From assembly GCA_963932465.1 (NCBI GenBank), contig OZ010786.1:592399038-592463037 (forward strand): a stretch of DNA of 64,000 bases, in the 5' to 3' direction. The position numbers and the translations under genes were made by a program. The notes beneath the pieces were generated by a model that was not told where the DNA came from, ran no database searches, and saw only the letters and a list, made by a program, of their open reading frames with translations. Positions 34,371 to 45,797 of the stretch are shown here, piece after piece (the stretch's first letter is position 1; every line of letters begins with the position of its first letter). This DNA is from Maratus speciosus (lineage: Eukaryota > Arthropoda > Arachnida > Araneae > Salticidae).

Positions 34371-35739
34371 GGGTTAATACAAATAGAAGCACCATAATCT
34401 TAAAATTTATACCTGCCTATACTATACATTATTACTCCTTGGTACAGAATTATTTAAAAGCATTTTTTGGCAACATGTGCAAAAAAATGACGAATCTGCC
34501 TTGGTACCACAAATTTCCATTTTTCGTTTGCTTACTGTGTTTTCAAATCCATGCTGTACTTGTTATGGAAATCTTCTTCATAGACTTATATGGTGGTTTA
34601 AACATCATTTTTTATTTGACCAAATCCCTTTATTATTTATGCATTCACAATTTTTGTTGATAATTTGTATTGGTTTATAATGGTTATATATATATGTGTA
34701 TGTATATATGTATAAATGCTGGTCACATTTTACTTGGGATGAAAGAGTTGTGCCAGATGGCTGACACAAATGGCTGATTTTAAAAATCTCAGAAATCTTG
34801 TCAGTTAGTTACACGAGAAATTCTTTTAAAATTCAGTGGTACCAATCGGTCATTTGTGGCGCAGTACTTGCATCCCTCCGTTTTCTTCCTGGCACAACTT
34901 TGGGCTTAAACTGACAATATATCAGTAACGCCGAGTAATTTAAATTTTACCTAATCTTTAAATTGTAACTAACTTTAATGCACTATAGGTAATTTTTTTT
35001 GTGTTAACAATGCCGGCAATATGTTTCAATTGTATTTCGCATTTTTGGTGAAGGTTGGAATATACTCTACTGTACTGTAACAAATAATGCAAATATTTTT
35101 CACAATATTAATATTATATTATATATATATTTCAGTTTAAAGCTTTTGATAACTTTTATTTTCGAAAGACTGGTTCAATGATGATTTTCTAATTATGTAA
35201 CTTATTTTATTTTAATAATTTTATTAAACAATTTTTTCACTTTAAATATGGCAATAATCAAGGAAAATAAGACTATTTTTATATAAAAGTTTCCCTTCCG
35301 CCTTTTTTTTTTTTTGTAAAATCTCATAATAAAAATTTCAAGCTCGTGATAAATCAGTATTCGATCAGTTCCAGCAAGTAATTTTAATATGACAATGTTA
35401 ACGTAGTTGCTGACTTTGAACTTTACTTTTTCAATGTCAGGGAAAGTAAATCGTGAAAAATCATTTAGAAATAAGGAAGAACGAACTGTTAAAAGTAATT
35501 TGCAATAAACATAGAATATAACAAAAAAATGCTTGATTCTTTGACTAAAAAATACTTTTTATTTTGCTATGAAATACGTTTTCATATGAAAGCTGCGATG
35601 CAATTAAAAATATATATGACTTCCTCCGTCCCAAATTAGTTGTGACATTTAGATCGAAAATTTTGTCCCAAATTAATTGCTACATTTAAAGTAGGTGGAG
35701 TCTAAATAGCTTCAGATGCAGTTTAGTAGATCGACACCA
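34371..35739. other. AT-rich noncoding DNA with a TATA/TGTA microsatellite
   Basis: No gene was recognised. A (TA/TGTA)n run lies at about 34686-34712. The frame at 34235-34660 crosses the MITE border and has no family features. Confidence 0.4.
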
Positions 35740-35743
35740 TTAA

Positions 35744-35944
35744 CCCCTTGGGGACGAGCGGCACGTATACGTGCCGCATGAAGCGCTCAGAATCCTTGTT
35801 TTTCCTCACCAGTAAAATTTTACTGTAAAATTTGCCTTATTTAATCAGCGCATTTTCTCGATTCAAGAACACACCAATTTCTGTTTTTAAAAAAACGGTA
35901 AATGAAGATTAAAAATTTCGTAAAAGGCTCCCGTCCCGAAGGGG
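35744..35944. mobile_element. MITE family B, copy 2 (TTAA type)
   Basis: TTAA flanks both sides; the ends are CCCCTTGGGGACGAGCGGCA and GGCTCCCGTCCCGAAGGGG. The internal palindrome GGCACGTATACGTGCC and the core CACCAGTAAAATTTTACTG then AAAATTTGCCTTATTTAATC are clear. 201 bp. Confidence 0.85.
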
Positions 35945-36125
35945 TTAAGTAAGGACTCTACCACCAGTATACCATAAAGATAATTTTCTTCCTAAACAAT
36001 TAACGATTCATTAGCTAGAAGTTTAGTTTTATACGATTACTGGTGGAAGATTTCTTACAGAATGAGGCGTGGCTTAAGAGCGTGCGTACCCTGAATTTTT
36101 TTACCCTAATTTGGTAGTTATTTAA

Positions 36126-36533
36126 CCCCTTAATTCTCGCTCCCGTCATATTCACGGGCTGTGGCTTTTACTCAGATTGTTTGATTCCCACCAGTTTTAT
36201 AAAATAGTGAAAGGCTATATTTTAGTATCGTTTTACCTGTCATTAACCCCTTGGGGACGAGCGACACGTATACGTGACGCATGAAACGCTCAAAATCTTT
36301 GTTTTTCCACACCAGTAAAATTTTACTGTAAAATTTGCCTTATTTAATCAGCGCATTTTCTCGATTCAAGAAGACACAAATTTCTGTTTTTAAAAAACGG
36401 TGACAAAAGATTAAAAATTTCGTAAAAGGCTCCCGTGCCGAAGGGGTTAAATAAAGTGAATATTTCTTTTTCATAAAAGTGGTGTCAATAAGCAATTTGA
36501 ATTTTTAAACCGTAATTTAATTCGAACGTTAAG
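36126..36533. mobile_element. MITE family A, copy 4, interrupted by a family B MITE
   Basis: The left half (36126-36242) and right half (36451-36533) rebuild family A. TTAA is present at the left; the right terminus has lost the AAGGGGTTAA end (CGAACGTTAAG instead). It is interrupted at a TTAA inside TGTCATTAAATAA. Confidence 0.8.
36247..36446. mobile_element. MITE family B, copy 3, nested at TTAA in family A
   Basis: 200 bp with TTAA duplicated exactly on both sides (36243-36246 and 36447-36450). Uninterrupted family A has a single TTAA in this place (compare 29955-29966), so the target duplication is demonstrated by comparison within the window. Confidence 0.9.
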
Positions 36534-36876
36534 CAGAGGCGGAGAGAATGCTTGGCAAGCAAATGTTGTTGATTGATAGAACAGCAACCTGAAATCGCTG
36601 AAACATGTTGAAAAAAAAAATCAAAAAATCATCAGTGTCAATATTCAGTACAAAAGTGGCAACTAATTTGGGACACAGGGAATACCTAATACCGTACACT
36701 TATTTACCTAGTCATTTTTTTCCCCATCATATATTGATTACCTGTAAAAGTTTGCTGGTGTGAATCTGGAAGTTTTTCTTTGATATCCTAATTTATTATT
36801 TCTGAATTTGTGGATTTACCCTTAAAACTTCTTTTATAACTCCATGAAGAATCAATATAAAGTATATAAACTATAC

Positions 36877-37000
36877 CTTTTTCCGGATTTCCAATGAACG
36901 TAAACGCTGTATCAAAAGTGGGCGGTACAATTTGAAAAATCGATGTGAGTGCAACTTTTATTGTAAAGACGATTCCTACTTCAGCCATTGCATTTATATT
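36877..37000 (-). CDS. Possible isolated exon of an unknown gene
   Basis: On the minus strand a 124-base open segment is preceded by a good acceptor (TCTTATTTTAG) and followed by a GTATAG donor. It encodes about 41 residues of hydrophobic, non-repetitive sequence with balanced codons (MAEVGIVFTIKVALTSIFQ and on to FIGNPEK). No family is recognised and no partner exon was found. It could be a chance frame. Confidence 0.25.
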
Positions 37001-37303
37001 CTAAAATAAGACATTATTACAAATCTAGTTACAGCAATGGTGTGGTTTTGTCGTAAATGTCTTCGAAAAGAGGGAGATCTATCCATTTTTTATATAGTGA
37101 CTGTACAAATGTAATACTATTAATAATATTAACAATAAATCATGACAGAAATTTTGAAAAGCAATATTTATGCGATGAGGAATATTCAAAGAGCAATAAA
37201 CAGCATGCAAAAGGATAGCTATGTACAACAAAATACAAGTTTCAACGCTTGTGATACAATTTTATTCTCACGTATGTTTCTTAAATTATCCGAAGTACTC
37301 AAC

Positions 37304-37397
37304 ACTTTAAGCGTCCGACCTATTTTTTACTTTATGTTTAATGTTTTATAATAATACCCATGAAAATTATTTCTATAAGGATTTGTTTATGATTACC

Positions 37398-37441
<44 letters not shown>

Positions 37442-37553
37442 TATATATCTTAGGCACTGCAAAAAAATAAAATTAATATGAGTTTTGTATTTTAACAGCC
37501 CTTGATTTGAAAGATTACGTGATGGAAAACCCCGGTTAGGACGCTTAAAGGGT
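37304..37553. mobile_element. MITE-like element with TTTAAGCGTCC ends and a long T tract
   Basis: ACTTTAAGCGTCCGACC at the left and GGTTAGGACGCTTAAAGGG at the right are inverted. The interior holds a T tract of about 38 bases at 37400-37438 that ends in TATATATAT. Confidence 0.5.
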
Positions 37554-37989
37554 AATGTTTTAATTTTGTCTCAATCTAGTTTCTCAAAAGAAAGTATTTT
37601 ACATACACATTGGTAATATGTGTAAAAATAACATACTACAATATTTATTATTTAAAAATACTGGTGCAAATAGAATAAAAAAAATAGTCATTAGTGGCAG
37701 CCCTGTCATTAGTTTAAGTGCTTAAAATATTTATTTGATGATATGTTTATGTTTGAATTAAATTTGCCAAATTACTTTAGCATTTGTGCAATTTTCGATT
37801 TTTTTCTTTAAACCTGACCTCGGATAATTGATACACTTTGAAATATGAAATTCGTTGAAGGGGCAACTGTCCCTTTCCCCTCTGCCAAATGACCCCTCTC
37901 ATTTTAAGCCAAATAGAGCCATTTCTTCAACGACAAATAAGTCATTGTATTGCATCTAGTCGCCAAAATATCAGCCATTGTAGTGAGGA

Positions 37990-38400
37990 CATGATCATAG
38001 ACCTGGAGCCAGCCGCACAGACATTCACCTCATCGAATTCACGGATGAAATTCTAGGATTAGTTAAATCTTGATTCACATATTAAAACGCAATCGGTATG
38101 TCAAATCATATCTTGGTGGAAATCACCCGAAAACCCGATTTTAGAGGCTGATGCGTAGGTTTACCATTGTGTTTTCCTGCCCCCAGTCTTCATGTTTTCA
38201 TACCTTTTTGTGAAGGAAAACACAATAGTTAACCTACGAGACAGCCTCTAAAACCGGGTTTTCATGTGTTTTCCACAAAGATATGACTTGACAGACCGGT
38301 TGCGTTTTAATATGCAAATCAAGATTTAACTAATCCTAGAATTTCATCCGTGAACTCGATGAGGTGATTGTCTGTGATGCCGGCTCTCGGCCTATCAGTG
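37990..38400. mobile_element. 411-bp palindromic element, arms about 195 bp
   Basis: The arms are inverted copies: TTCACGGATGAAATTCTAGG at the left and CCTAGAATTTCATCCGTGAA at the right, plus TAAAACGCAA.CGGT and AAAACC.G.TTTTAGAGGCTG segments. The centre near 38195-38210 has GGTTTACCATTGTGTTTTCC and its inverse. No frame, no clear target duplication. Confidence 0.75.
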
Positions 38401-38588
38401 TTTACTGTCTTTTTATCGATTTTTTTCTTCACTGAGAAAGCAAATTATAATTTATGTGCTAGTATTTTATTACTTATTTTTAAAAAAAAATTATTGTGTA
38501 ATTGGCATGAAATATTTAAATCAAGATGTAAATAATGAAACTATTGTTCATATATTTAAATTTTATTAAATAAATAAAATAAATTATT

Positions 38589-38803
38589 AAAAATCTTACG
38601 ATACTCATCAGCGTACATGTAAATAAAAACTATATTAAAAACACATTACAAATTCTTCCCAACATTTCGTGCTCTTTCTAACGAGCCATCATCAGGATGA
38701 TGGCTCGTTAGAAAGAGCACGAAACGTTGCGAATAATTTGTAATGTGTTTTTAATATAGTTTTTATTTACATGTAAGCTGATGAGTATCGTAAGATTTTT
38801 AAT
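38589..38803. mobile_element. Penelope-like element ends fused as a ~215-bp palindrome
   Basis: Two inverted copies of a terminal segment meet at CCATCATCAGGATGATGG (centre 38694/38695). Each arm has GCTCGTTAGAAAGAGCACGA and AAAACACATTACAAAT or the inverse. On the minus strand CTGATGA (38695-38689) followed by GAAA (38668-38665) with a GCTC/GAGC stem gives a hammerhead-ribozyme-like core, a known feature of Penelope-like element terminal repeats. The helix next to the core is imperfect. Confidence 0.6.
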
Positions 38804-39240
38804 TGTTAAATTTTGACAGCGTAAGTCCAAGTTTTTATTACTGTAAATAAAACAAGTACACAATTTAAATATAAAAAGCTTTATAATCAATGTATCCCAG
38901 CATTGATGTTTCAAAGAAAATATGATGTTAAAATAAGCTGATACATTCTATATCAATAACGCAATTTATATATGATAGCTTGAGATGTTATTAATATTCA
39001 TGATTATTCATTTCCTGTAAGATTTCTAAAGTTGTAAATGACAACAATTATGAAATTTCCATGTTTAATTCATAAACATTCAATATAAAATTGAGTCTTA
39101 AGTTTCGAAATTTTTGAGAATATTTATTGAAATTTTAATAACTTGTCAAAACTTGTCAAAATATCATCGAATGTATTCGTGTGGAATAAAGAATTTTGTA
39201 AATAGTCATCTTTATTAAAATTGGAATTTATTATTGGCTA
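38804..39240. other. AT-rich noncoding DNA
   Basis: Nothing recognised. Confidence 0.4.
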
Positions 39241-39245
39241 TTTTA

Positions 39246-39425
39246 ACTATTTAAGGGGCAAAGTACTTCTATTTGTAAAATGCTGAATTGATTGACTGAC
39301 AAGAATTTAAAAACAAATTTATTTCGAAACAGGTAAAGGATTTTCTTCACGTATTTTAAAAAATTAAAAATTTCATAAAAAAATCTGGTGTCATAGAGGC
39401 ATTTGACAATTAAAATTAAATGAAT
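39246..39425. mobile_element. Decayed MITE family C copy
   Basis: AAGGGGCAAAGTACTTCTAT, GACAAGAATTTAAAAAC and ATCTGGTGTCATAGAGGC match family C copies in order. The ends are too decayed to show TTAA with confidence. Confidence 0.5.
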
Positions 39426-39639
39426 GTATCCTATCGACCTTAGTACATCTGACCTTACTACCGAAGATTAGTACATCTTACTTTTCATGAAACTAATTTC
39501 CCTTCTAAAGGGGCAAATCACGTTGACGGTTAAAAATAAATGATTTTTCACAAATCTTAGAATGGATACCTTCAAAAGTTACAAATTCAAAACAAAAAGA
39601 ATTTTACAATAAAAAATAAATTTAAAAAATAAAAAAATC

Positions 39640-39790
39640 CGACTGCGTAAAAAGCGAACTAATTTATTATTTCTCATAAATGTGAAACTATTTTTTATAT
39701 TACATACCTATTTTTTTATTTACTTGTATTGATCCCTTTTAAGTTGCGTTTAATTGTTAGTTCCTATCTATAAACACTGTTTTGATTAGG
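39640..39790. repeat. Dispersed repeat shared with 62.58-63.08 kb
   Basis: GCGTAAAAAGCGAACTAATT, CATAAATGTGAAAC and GTTAGTTCCTATCTA match 62.59-63.08 kb, where a Tc1-type element has inserted at the last TA. Confidence 0.6.
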
Positions 39791-42240
39791 CCTGTAGTTG
39801 TCTATGAAGGTTAGAGTTGCAATAAAGCTAGAGAACATACCTACGCAACTTCCAGGCTGTGTAATATTTAAACGGAGCTTCTGACCGTAAAATAGTCAAT
39901 GAAAGAACGTCTTCATTTTGAAAGACCTATCCAATGACGTGCCACTAAACAGGGTGCGTATTTTTTTTTTCTTCTCCACCGCCATTTTGTATTTTATGGC
40001 CGCCATTTTGAATTTATATGAACAAAACCTAGCATATAATCATCGGATGTTTAAGACGAATCGATAGAGACATCATTCAATAAAATCCATCCAGCCGTTG
40101 GGATGTTTCGAGGGTATAAAGAAATCCACATACCCAGATACGTTTGAAACACATAACCCTTCTTAGCAGTCGGGTAAAAATACCAATTAGAACAAAAATG
40201 AACGCTAAAACTATTTTGTACAAAAGCGTTTGCTGTAATGTCATAAGCCAGCTTTGAAGCTGTTTTTCTAAAAATTGATTTTTTGTATATATGTATATTT
40301 GGTATATATATTTTTTCGGTAAATATAAACAATATAATAATAATATACAATTAATAATATATGTATATATATATATATATATGGAGAGGAGAGAATTGTA
40401 GCCATAGTATTGACCAACGTATAAAATTTATTGTGTTTTTAAAAATTATATGGTGAAATAACATTTCATAAAGCATTTAATTTCAGAATATCTATCCAGT
40501 TTCTTTCATTTACGTGATTCATAATAAATTGGGCATTTACTATACGGTAACTTTAATAAGCTACTCTGAAAGTATAATATGGGAGCAAAATTTCAATTAA
40601 CTTCTCTATCAGACACTGAAAGATGATGCATTGTATAGAGATTAATTCCCTCTGCAATGTGACTGTTCGGATTGTGTATTGATTTACTAAATAATGCAAA
40701 TACTTTACATTAATGCAAAGCCACTAATTGTAAAAGAATAAATAAAACGTTACATTCGTACGGCTAAATTGTTACCCAAAGAAATTAATTGGAATAAATT
40801 ATCTTGGAAATAAATAACATTCACAAATGTTAGATGGTAAAATTAGACAGTTAGATGGTATCCTGCTTTTGAGGATATCCTGATTTATATATAAGTTTAC
40901 TTGCTTAGTTTATTCTAATTTAGTTCTTAATTTATTTCAGTATTTATTTGGAATTTGTACTTTGTAATTAAAATAAAGAAAATAATGAATTTTGGCAAAT
41001 TCGTTTAAAAGACAAGTTTAATTTATTGAAATTAAAGTATCTCTTGGATGTAAATATAATCAAAAATTTCATTTTAAAATGTAAATATGGAAACAGCAGA
41101 TGATATAAAAATATGTCATGTCATTCAGCTCAATAAATTTTTAATTAAAACATCAAAATGCAGGGAGCTCTAAAATACTTCTTAATCTCCACCAGAATAG
41201 CATTATACTAATCTTGCAATTATTATAAACGACAAGCAATAAAAGATTTTTCTCATACGATAAAAAAAAAAAAAAAAAATGTGATGTAGCTGTAAAACAA
41301 TCACTTCCAAACGAAAATTATATTCCTACAATGGGCGTAAGTTTTATACGATAATTTAATTAACATTTTATACCTAATGTTTATACTTAAGTAAAAAATA
41401 TATAACGCGTATAAGTGAATATGCATAGCAATTAGTTATAATAAAAAATACCACAAACATAAAATAATATAGTAAATATAAATTCAAAAATATCATGGTT
41501 ACATATTGCAGCATGTAAAAATCTAACGTGTGATATGTGTTATAGGTCAAATATGCCGTTATTTTTCTTGAAACTGTGCGAATTAGAATTTCTTATATAA
41601 TACAGAATTTTGTGACTTTTGAAATCTGTACATTTAAAATTTTGTTGAATTACAATTCACGAAAGTGGAATCATTATAATTATTTTTTAGCATTTCAACG
41701 AGCATATGGATTGACGTATAGACAATTAGAGCATAAAATAGCAATGTCAAACTACGACAGAATAAATCTAATGACTTAATGAATCTAATGTAATAGCCGT
41801 ACGTTGTTACATTACGTTGTAAGGGAAGATAACTGTTTTATGGATCTAGCAAATTTTGTAATATATAACTTGTAATGTAACGTAAACGAAAATGTAACAC
41901 AACCATTTCTGAGTTATCCACGTTTTCGAAAAGCATCCAATTATATTTAGAAATATCGTTAACCATTGAATGCATAGCATAACTCAGGGGTTACATGATT
42001 TTTTTTTTTTTTTTTTTTTTGCCATGTGACACTTTCTATTGGTCTGTTGGTGAACTATTATATGCTTCTTACTTGTGATAACATGCATTTAAAATCATGA
42101 AGTATGTTTTTGTTCCGATTTGTTATCATGGTGATGTTATAACATCTTTTATTGATACTTCCTGCAATATACGCGACAGTCGTTTTATCTCTATCTTTAT
42201 TAGGTAGTCATTGCTAATTATATATCACAATATTAAAATA
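39791..42240. other. AT-rich noncoding DNA
   Basis: Chance frames only. A TATATATATA run lies at about 40360-40382 and an A tract at about 41263-41279. No repeat family was recognised. Confidence 0.4.
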
Positions 42241-42352
42241 TTTATTTGCTTAAAAGACGTTATAAAAACACATTAAAAACAAATTAAAAATCAATATTTA
42301 CATGTTTCAACACTTTTACTGAGTCGTCATCAGAATGTATAACAGAAAATTA
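42241..42352 (-). mobile_element. Penelope-like 3' terminal segment with hammerhead-like core
   Basis: On the minus strand CTGATGA (42333-42327) is followed by a short CGAC/GTTG helix and GAAA-like bases (about 42308-42305). The segment lies downstream of the GIY-YIG fragment in the same orientation, as expected for the end of a Penelope-like element. An inverted near-identical copy lies at 45798-45917. Confidence 0.55.
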
Positions 42353-42804
42353 CAAATGCATATGAAAAATGGAAAAAAATCATCGAAAATAATTGTTTGT
42401 TTGTTTGTTTTTTGACCCTCTTGGGCCCGGTGAGCAGCTTTCTATTTCTGTATAGCTGTCATAATCCACTACCAAGATAAACTACAAAAAAAGATACGCC
42501 AGAAACCAAATCGAAAATAAACAAATAAGCATATAACGCGCTCTACATTTTCGCGATTGCTCGTGTTCCCTCTATGTCGCGACGCCGTAAGTTATCCAAC
42601 CATTCAACCCATAAATTCGTGATACGAAAAGATAATGTATCGTTACAAACTCCTGAACCTCTTAAATAAATTTCAATGGACTCTCTTATAAATAATTGTA
42701 AATAAAATTTAGACCAGTAAATTATTTTACTCTCGTTTAAAAGTATGTTAATGATTTAGCTATTTGACTATTACTATTTATTACCACTAGTACTACTAGT
42801 ACTA

Positions 42805-43029
42805 CTAGTTAACTATTTGATTTAGCCGGGATAAAGCAGTATTGCCTCTATTATATTTTATGTCCGCTATATGTTCTATACATCTGATATTGAATTTTCG
42901 TTGGGTTATGCCTATGTAATGATTTTTGATTCCTTCCTCCCTAGAAAATGGAATCATATAAACTCCTGAGAGGTCATCTCTATTAATAGCATCAATTTTA
43001 GTATTTAAGAGCATATCTGCCAACCTCAA
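42805..43029 (-). pseudogene. Penelope-like GIY-YIG endonuclease fragment
   Basis: The 74-residue frame has GVYMIPF (the GIY part), then HYIGITQRKFNIRCIEHIADIKY (YIG, the conserved Arg of the C-terminal helix and the Glu-His pair) and TALSRL, which is the end of the GIY-YIG nuclease domain at the C-terminus of Penelope-like retroelement proteins. That enzyme nicks target DNA to prime reverse transcription. The reverse transcriptase part is absent because the upstream side is cut by the small inverted-repeat element that begins at 43031. The frame runs off at a stop before the domain end. Dead fragment. Confidence 0.7.
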
Positions 43030-43030
43030 A

Positions 43031-43226
43031 CTAATCTTCCGTAATACTTGCGTTAGTTTGACCCTGGTTTAATGCGTTTCAAACCAGGAATTTCTTTAAG
43101 AAATGAAAATAAATATATTCCACGTAGAAACCTGGAATTAAATAATTAAGCATTCAAGAAGTAAATTTTCTGGTTCGAAATGTGGTTAACCTGGGTTAAA
43201 TTAATCCAGACATTGCGGAAGATTAG
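43031..43226. mobile_element. 196-bp MITE, CTAATCTTCCG ends
   Basis: CTAATCTTCCGTAATACTTG and CATTGCGGAAGATTAG are inverted ends, and further inner pairing (CCCTGGTTTAA with TTAACCTGGG) extends the arms. It abuts the Penelope fragment, which it may have interrupted. Confidence 0.7.
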
Positions 43227-43761
43227 TGGAAGTAAGAGTATGGTAATTCCGGGATTTATGCCGCACATTTTTTTGAATTTGTGTATAAAGTCCCATGGTG
43301 GACATAAAATTTAAAAAATCCTGCTGTGCTATTCGATGTTAAATAAACAACACGTGTACTGCGACAAAAAAATTCAAAACGAATTATTAATATTTTTTAA
43401 CAATTATTTTCTAAAGCATTGCACTGCGGCGCGTCACCCGTACATTCAGGCTGAGACGCCGCACTTGTGCGGTAGTTATGCCGCGCTTGTAATAAGAACA
43501 CAATGAAATTATAAATAAAAATATTTAAAAATCATGTATATCTGGACTGTAATTAACGATGTAATAATAAAATGAAACTAAATGAGTACAATGAAACGTA
43601 TTAGTAGATTCAAATTAATAATTGTTGCGAAATTTCACTATTAAAATTATCGACTTAATTTTTTTACATTAAATTTTAATTGTTATTTCAGCAACAACGT
43701 AACATCAATGTATTAGAAAGGGAAAAGAAAAAAGGAAAATTGTGTTTACATATTTTATTTG
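43227..43761. other. Noncoding DNA
   Basis: A GC-richer patch at about 43420-43490 (GCGGCGCGTCACCCG, CGCCGCACTTGTGCGGTAG) stands out but has no coding frame. Otherwise nothing was recognised. Confidence 0.4.
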
Positions 43762-43765
43762 TTAA

Positions 43766-43964
43766 CCCTTTGGGGACCAGTATTTTTAAACAAATTTTAT
43801 TCGGTTGATACCACTTTTTTAAAAGAAGTTACCTTTACTTAAATAATCATGATAATGCTCTAATTAAACAAAGCAAATATTACTTTTCTTTGTTAGTGGT
43901 GCCACAAACAAATTTTATAACCTCTTTATGAAGGTGCTCATATGCACCTATGGTCCCGAATGGG
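43766..43964. mobile_element. TTAA MITE, CCCTTTGGGGACCAG ends
   Basis: TTAA flanks both sides; the right end is ATGGTCCCGAATGGG. Internal ACCACTTTTTTAAAAG and inverted TTAGTGGTGCCAC are present. 199 bp. Its ends resemble those of the element at 52.5-53.0 kb. Confidence 0.75.
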
Positions 43965-43968
43965 TTAA

Positions 43969-44668
43969 GAGACCTGTTTTTACGACTACAATCTACAGAA
44001 AAAGCGTCGAAAAAGTACAGTCGTTATGTAACTACATTTAAACACGTGATGCAACGAAGCCAATTGCACTTGCTCTTTTTTGGAGTAGTTTGCAAAGAAC
44101 GACTGCGTTACGCGTAATCCAATATTTCATTCTTATCAACTTGACTTGCATGTTTCTTGCGCTTCTTATTTTTTATTTTCCCCTTTTTTCAGCTTTGGAT
44201 TTAGTAAACTTGATAACATGCCTAACACGGTTAGTCTGTGCAAAAAGAAAAGGAAAAGTTAATAACACTTAATCATCCCGCACAAAAGAAACTGCGGAAT
44301 GTATACCGGAATAGCAATACAGCATGTATCTCATTTTGCATGGTGCGGACGTCGGCCATCACAGTTACCTGCCATCGCTAACGGGAATGGCGTAACTATA
44401 CACACAGAACACTATACAAACGCTACACTTAGTTTTGACTTCGAAATCATACATGCAAATAGTAATTAGTGTATGAAATGTATTTAAACATAACGTGTTT
44501 AAAAGTTTGGACAGTGAAATTATGCACTTACGTCAAATTAAGGATTGTACTTCTACAAGTAAACATCGATATGGGATTCACGCTATACACTGGTTAAAAT
44601 AGTCTCATTGCGCACCTATATTGTGCGTTTGACGACGATCTATCGATAATTACAAGAAATAGAAGGGG
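43969..44668. other. Noncoding DNA, probable P450 intron
   Basis: It lies downstream (minus strand) of the P450 exon donor. No second P450 exon was found by eye in 37-44.7 kb, so the rest of the gene may lie outside the window or be lost. Confidence 0.4.
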
Positions 44669-44713
44669 TGCGGCATCTATCCCGTATGCGGCGACTCTCC
44701 CGGAGTTACCCTA
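44669..44713. repeat. Direct repeat, GCGGCATCTATC / CCGGAGTTACCCTA (copy 1)
   Basis: About 44 bases, repeated in the same orientation at 45620-45662 with two substitutions and a 2-base difference. The pair brackets the P450 exon. Confidence 0.65.
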
Positions 44714-44741
44714 CAAAAAATTACAAAACCATAATTCTTAC

Positions 44742-45102
44742 CATCCTTTACCATCCATCCTATAATACTAAATCCTGTAAATCTATCAACAAAGTAGTCG
44801 GATTTCTGTACCTGAATCTCCCGCATAGCTTTAATGGAACCTAAATTAATGTATAGCCTCCCTGTGGATGTAAAACTAAACATGTCTCCATACTTCTTTT
44901 TATATTCTTCCAGTTTAATCAAAATGTTATCTTCTGTGAGAAAAGGATATAGTCCGAGGTAAGGCAAACCTTTCGGACCAGGTAGCACATCTCTGTTTTT
45001 AATCCAATAATATACAGTTGACAGTAGAATTAATGCTACGGCTATCAGAATGGGCGTTAGCGTGATATCCAGAGAATCGATGTACGGCTTGTAAAATGTC
45101 AT
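44742..45102 (-). CDS. Cytochrome P450 (CYP2-clan type), first coding exon
   Basis: It encodes the N-terminus of a microsomal P450 monooxygenase. Residues about 13-34 are a hydrophobic membrane anchor (ITLTPILIAVALILLSTVYY), followed by the basic stop-transfer and the proline-rich hinge LPGPKGLPYLG at about 40-50. Next come the region around helix A (KKYGDMFSF) and the beta-1 strands (TGRLYINLGSIKAMREI), then YFVDRFTGFSI. The exon ends in phase 1 at GATG with a GTAAG donor (44741 onwards), a place where many arthropod CYP2-clan genes are split. TGTTTTCAG about 13 bases before the ATG is a good acceptor, so a 5' untranslated exon is likely. The frame reads 20 codons into the intron, which is not coding. 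The catalytic Cys and the helix I and K motifs are not in this exon and were not found elsewhere, so the gene is partial here and could be a duplicated orphan exon. Confidence 0.8.
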
Positions 45103-45619
45103 TGTAGCTTATCTGAAAACATATTGAAAAATTAAAACTCCAAATAAAATAATATGTTTTAAAAAGCAAGCAAGAACTTATTTCTAGACCGGCGTTGCCC
45201 GGCATTTTAAGAACGTTTGTTTCAAAAACGAATTTCAAAATTTAACATACAACATAAAAAAATAATAATAAAAAATAATAAATCTTTATTTTTTAACTTT
45301 AAAAATATTATTTAATAATTTTTCAAAATATGCTAATTTTGAGAAAACGGATGACAACGTCGATGTCAATTACATAATTGGACAAAAAAAAAAAAAAAAA
45401 AAGCAATTTAATAAATTACAACGACCATTTGGAAAATGATTTTTTCAAAGACATAAAAAATCGCACAGAGTTGATCATACATTACTTACGCCGTGAATTA
45501 AACACTGATAGTGTTATAAAACGTAAAAATTGCAAGCGACAAAAATCGTCTGCGACTCATCAGATTTCCTGAAACTTACGTATTATCCACCTGAAACTTG
45601 CCTGAAACCACCTGAAACC

Positions 45620-45662
45620 TGCGGCATCTATCACGTATGTGGCGACTCCCGGAGTTACCCTA
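45620..45662. repeat. Direct repeat (copy 2) upstream of the P450 exon
   Basis: GCGGCATCTATCACGTATGT and CCCGGAGTTACCCTA match copy 1 at 44669-44713. It is preceded by a CCTGAAAC triplet-like repeat. Confidence 0.65.
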
Positions 45663-45797
45663 TCTTTAATTTCGGAGGCGGCTTCGCGATCAAACACACA
45701 CCAAAATTTCTTAAATCATTTTTTATATGTTCAAATAAACCCGGAAAATAATTTGTTACAACCTTTTTCATATTAACTTCATTAATAGTAAATCATA

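Noticed and set aside
34235..34660. 141-codon frame
   Set aside because: Starts inside a family C MITE and crosses its border; F/Y/I-rich composition without motifs.
44677..44741. The last 20 codons of the P450 frame as protein
   Set aside because: They follow a good GTAAG donor and read into repeat sequence, so they are intron.
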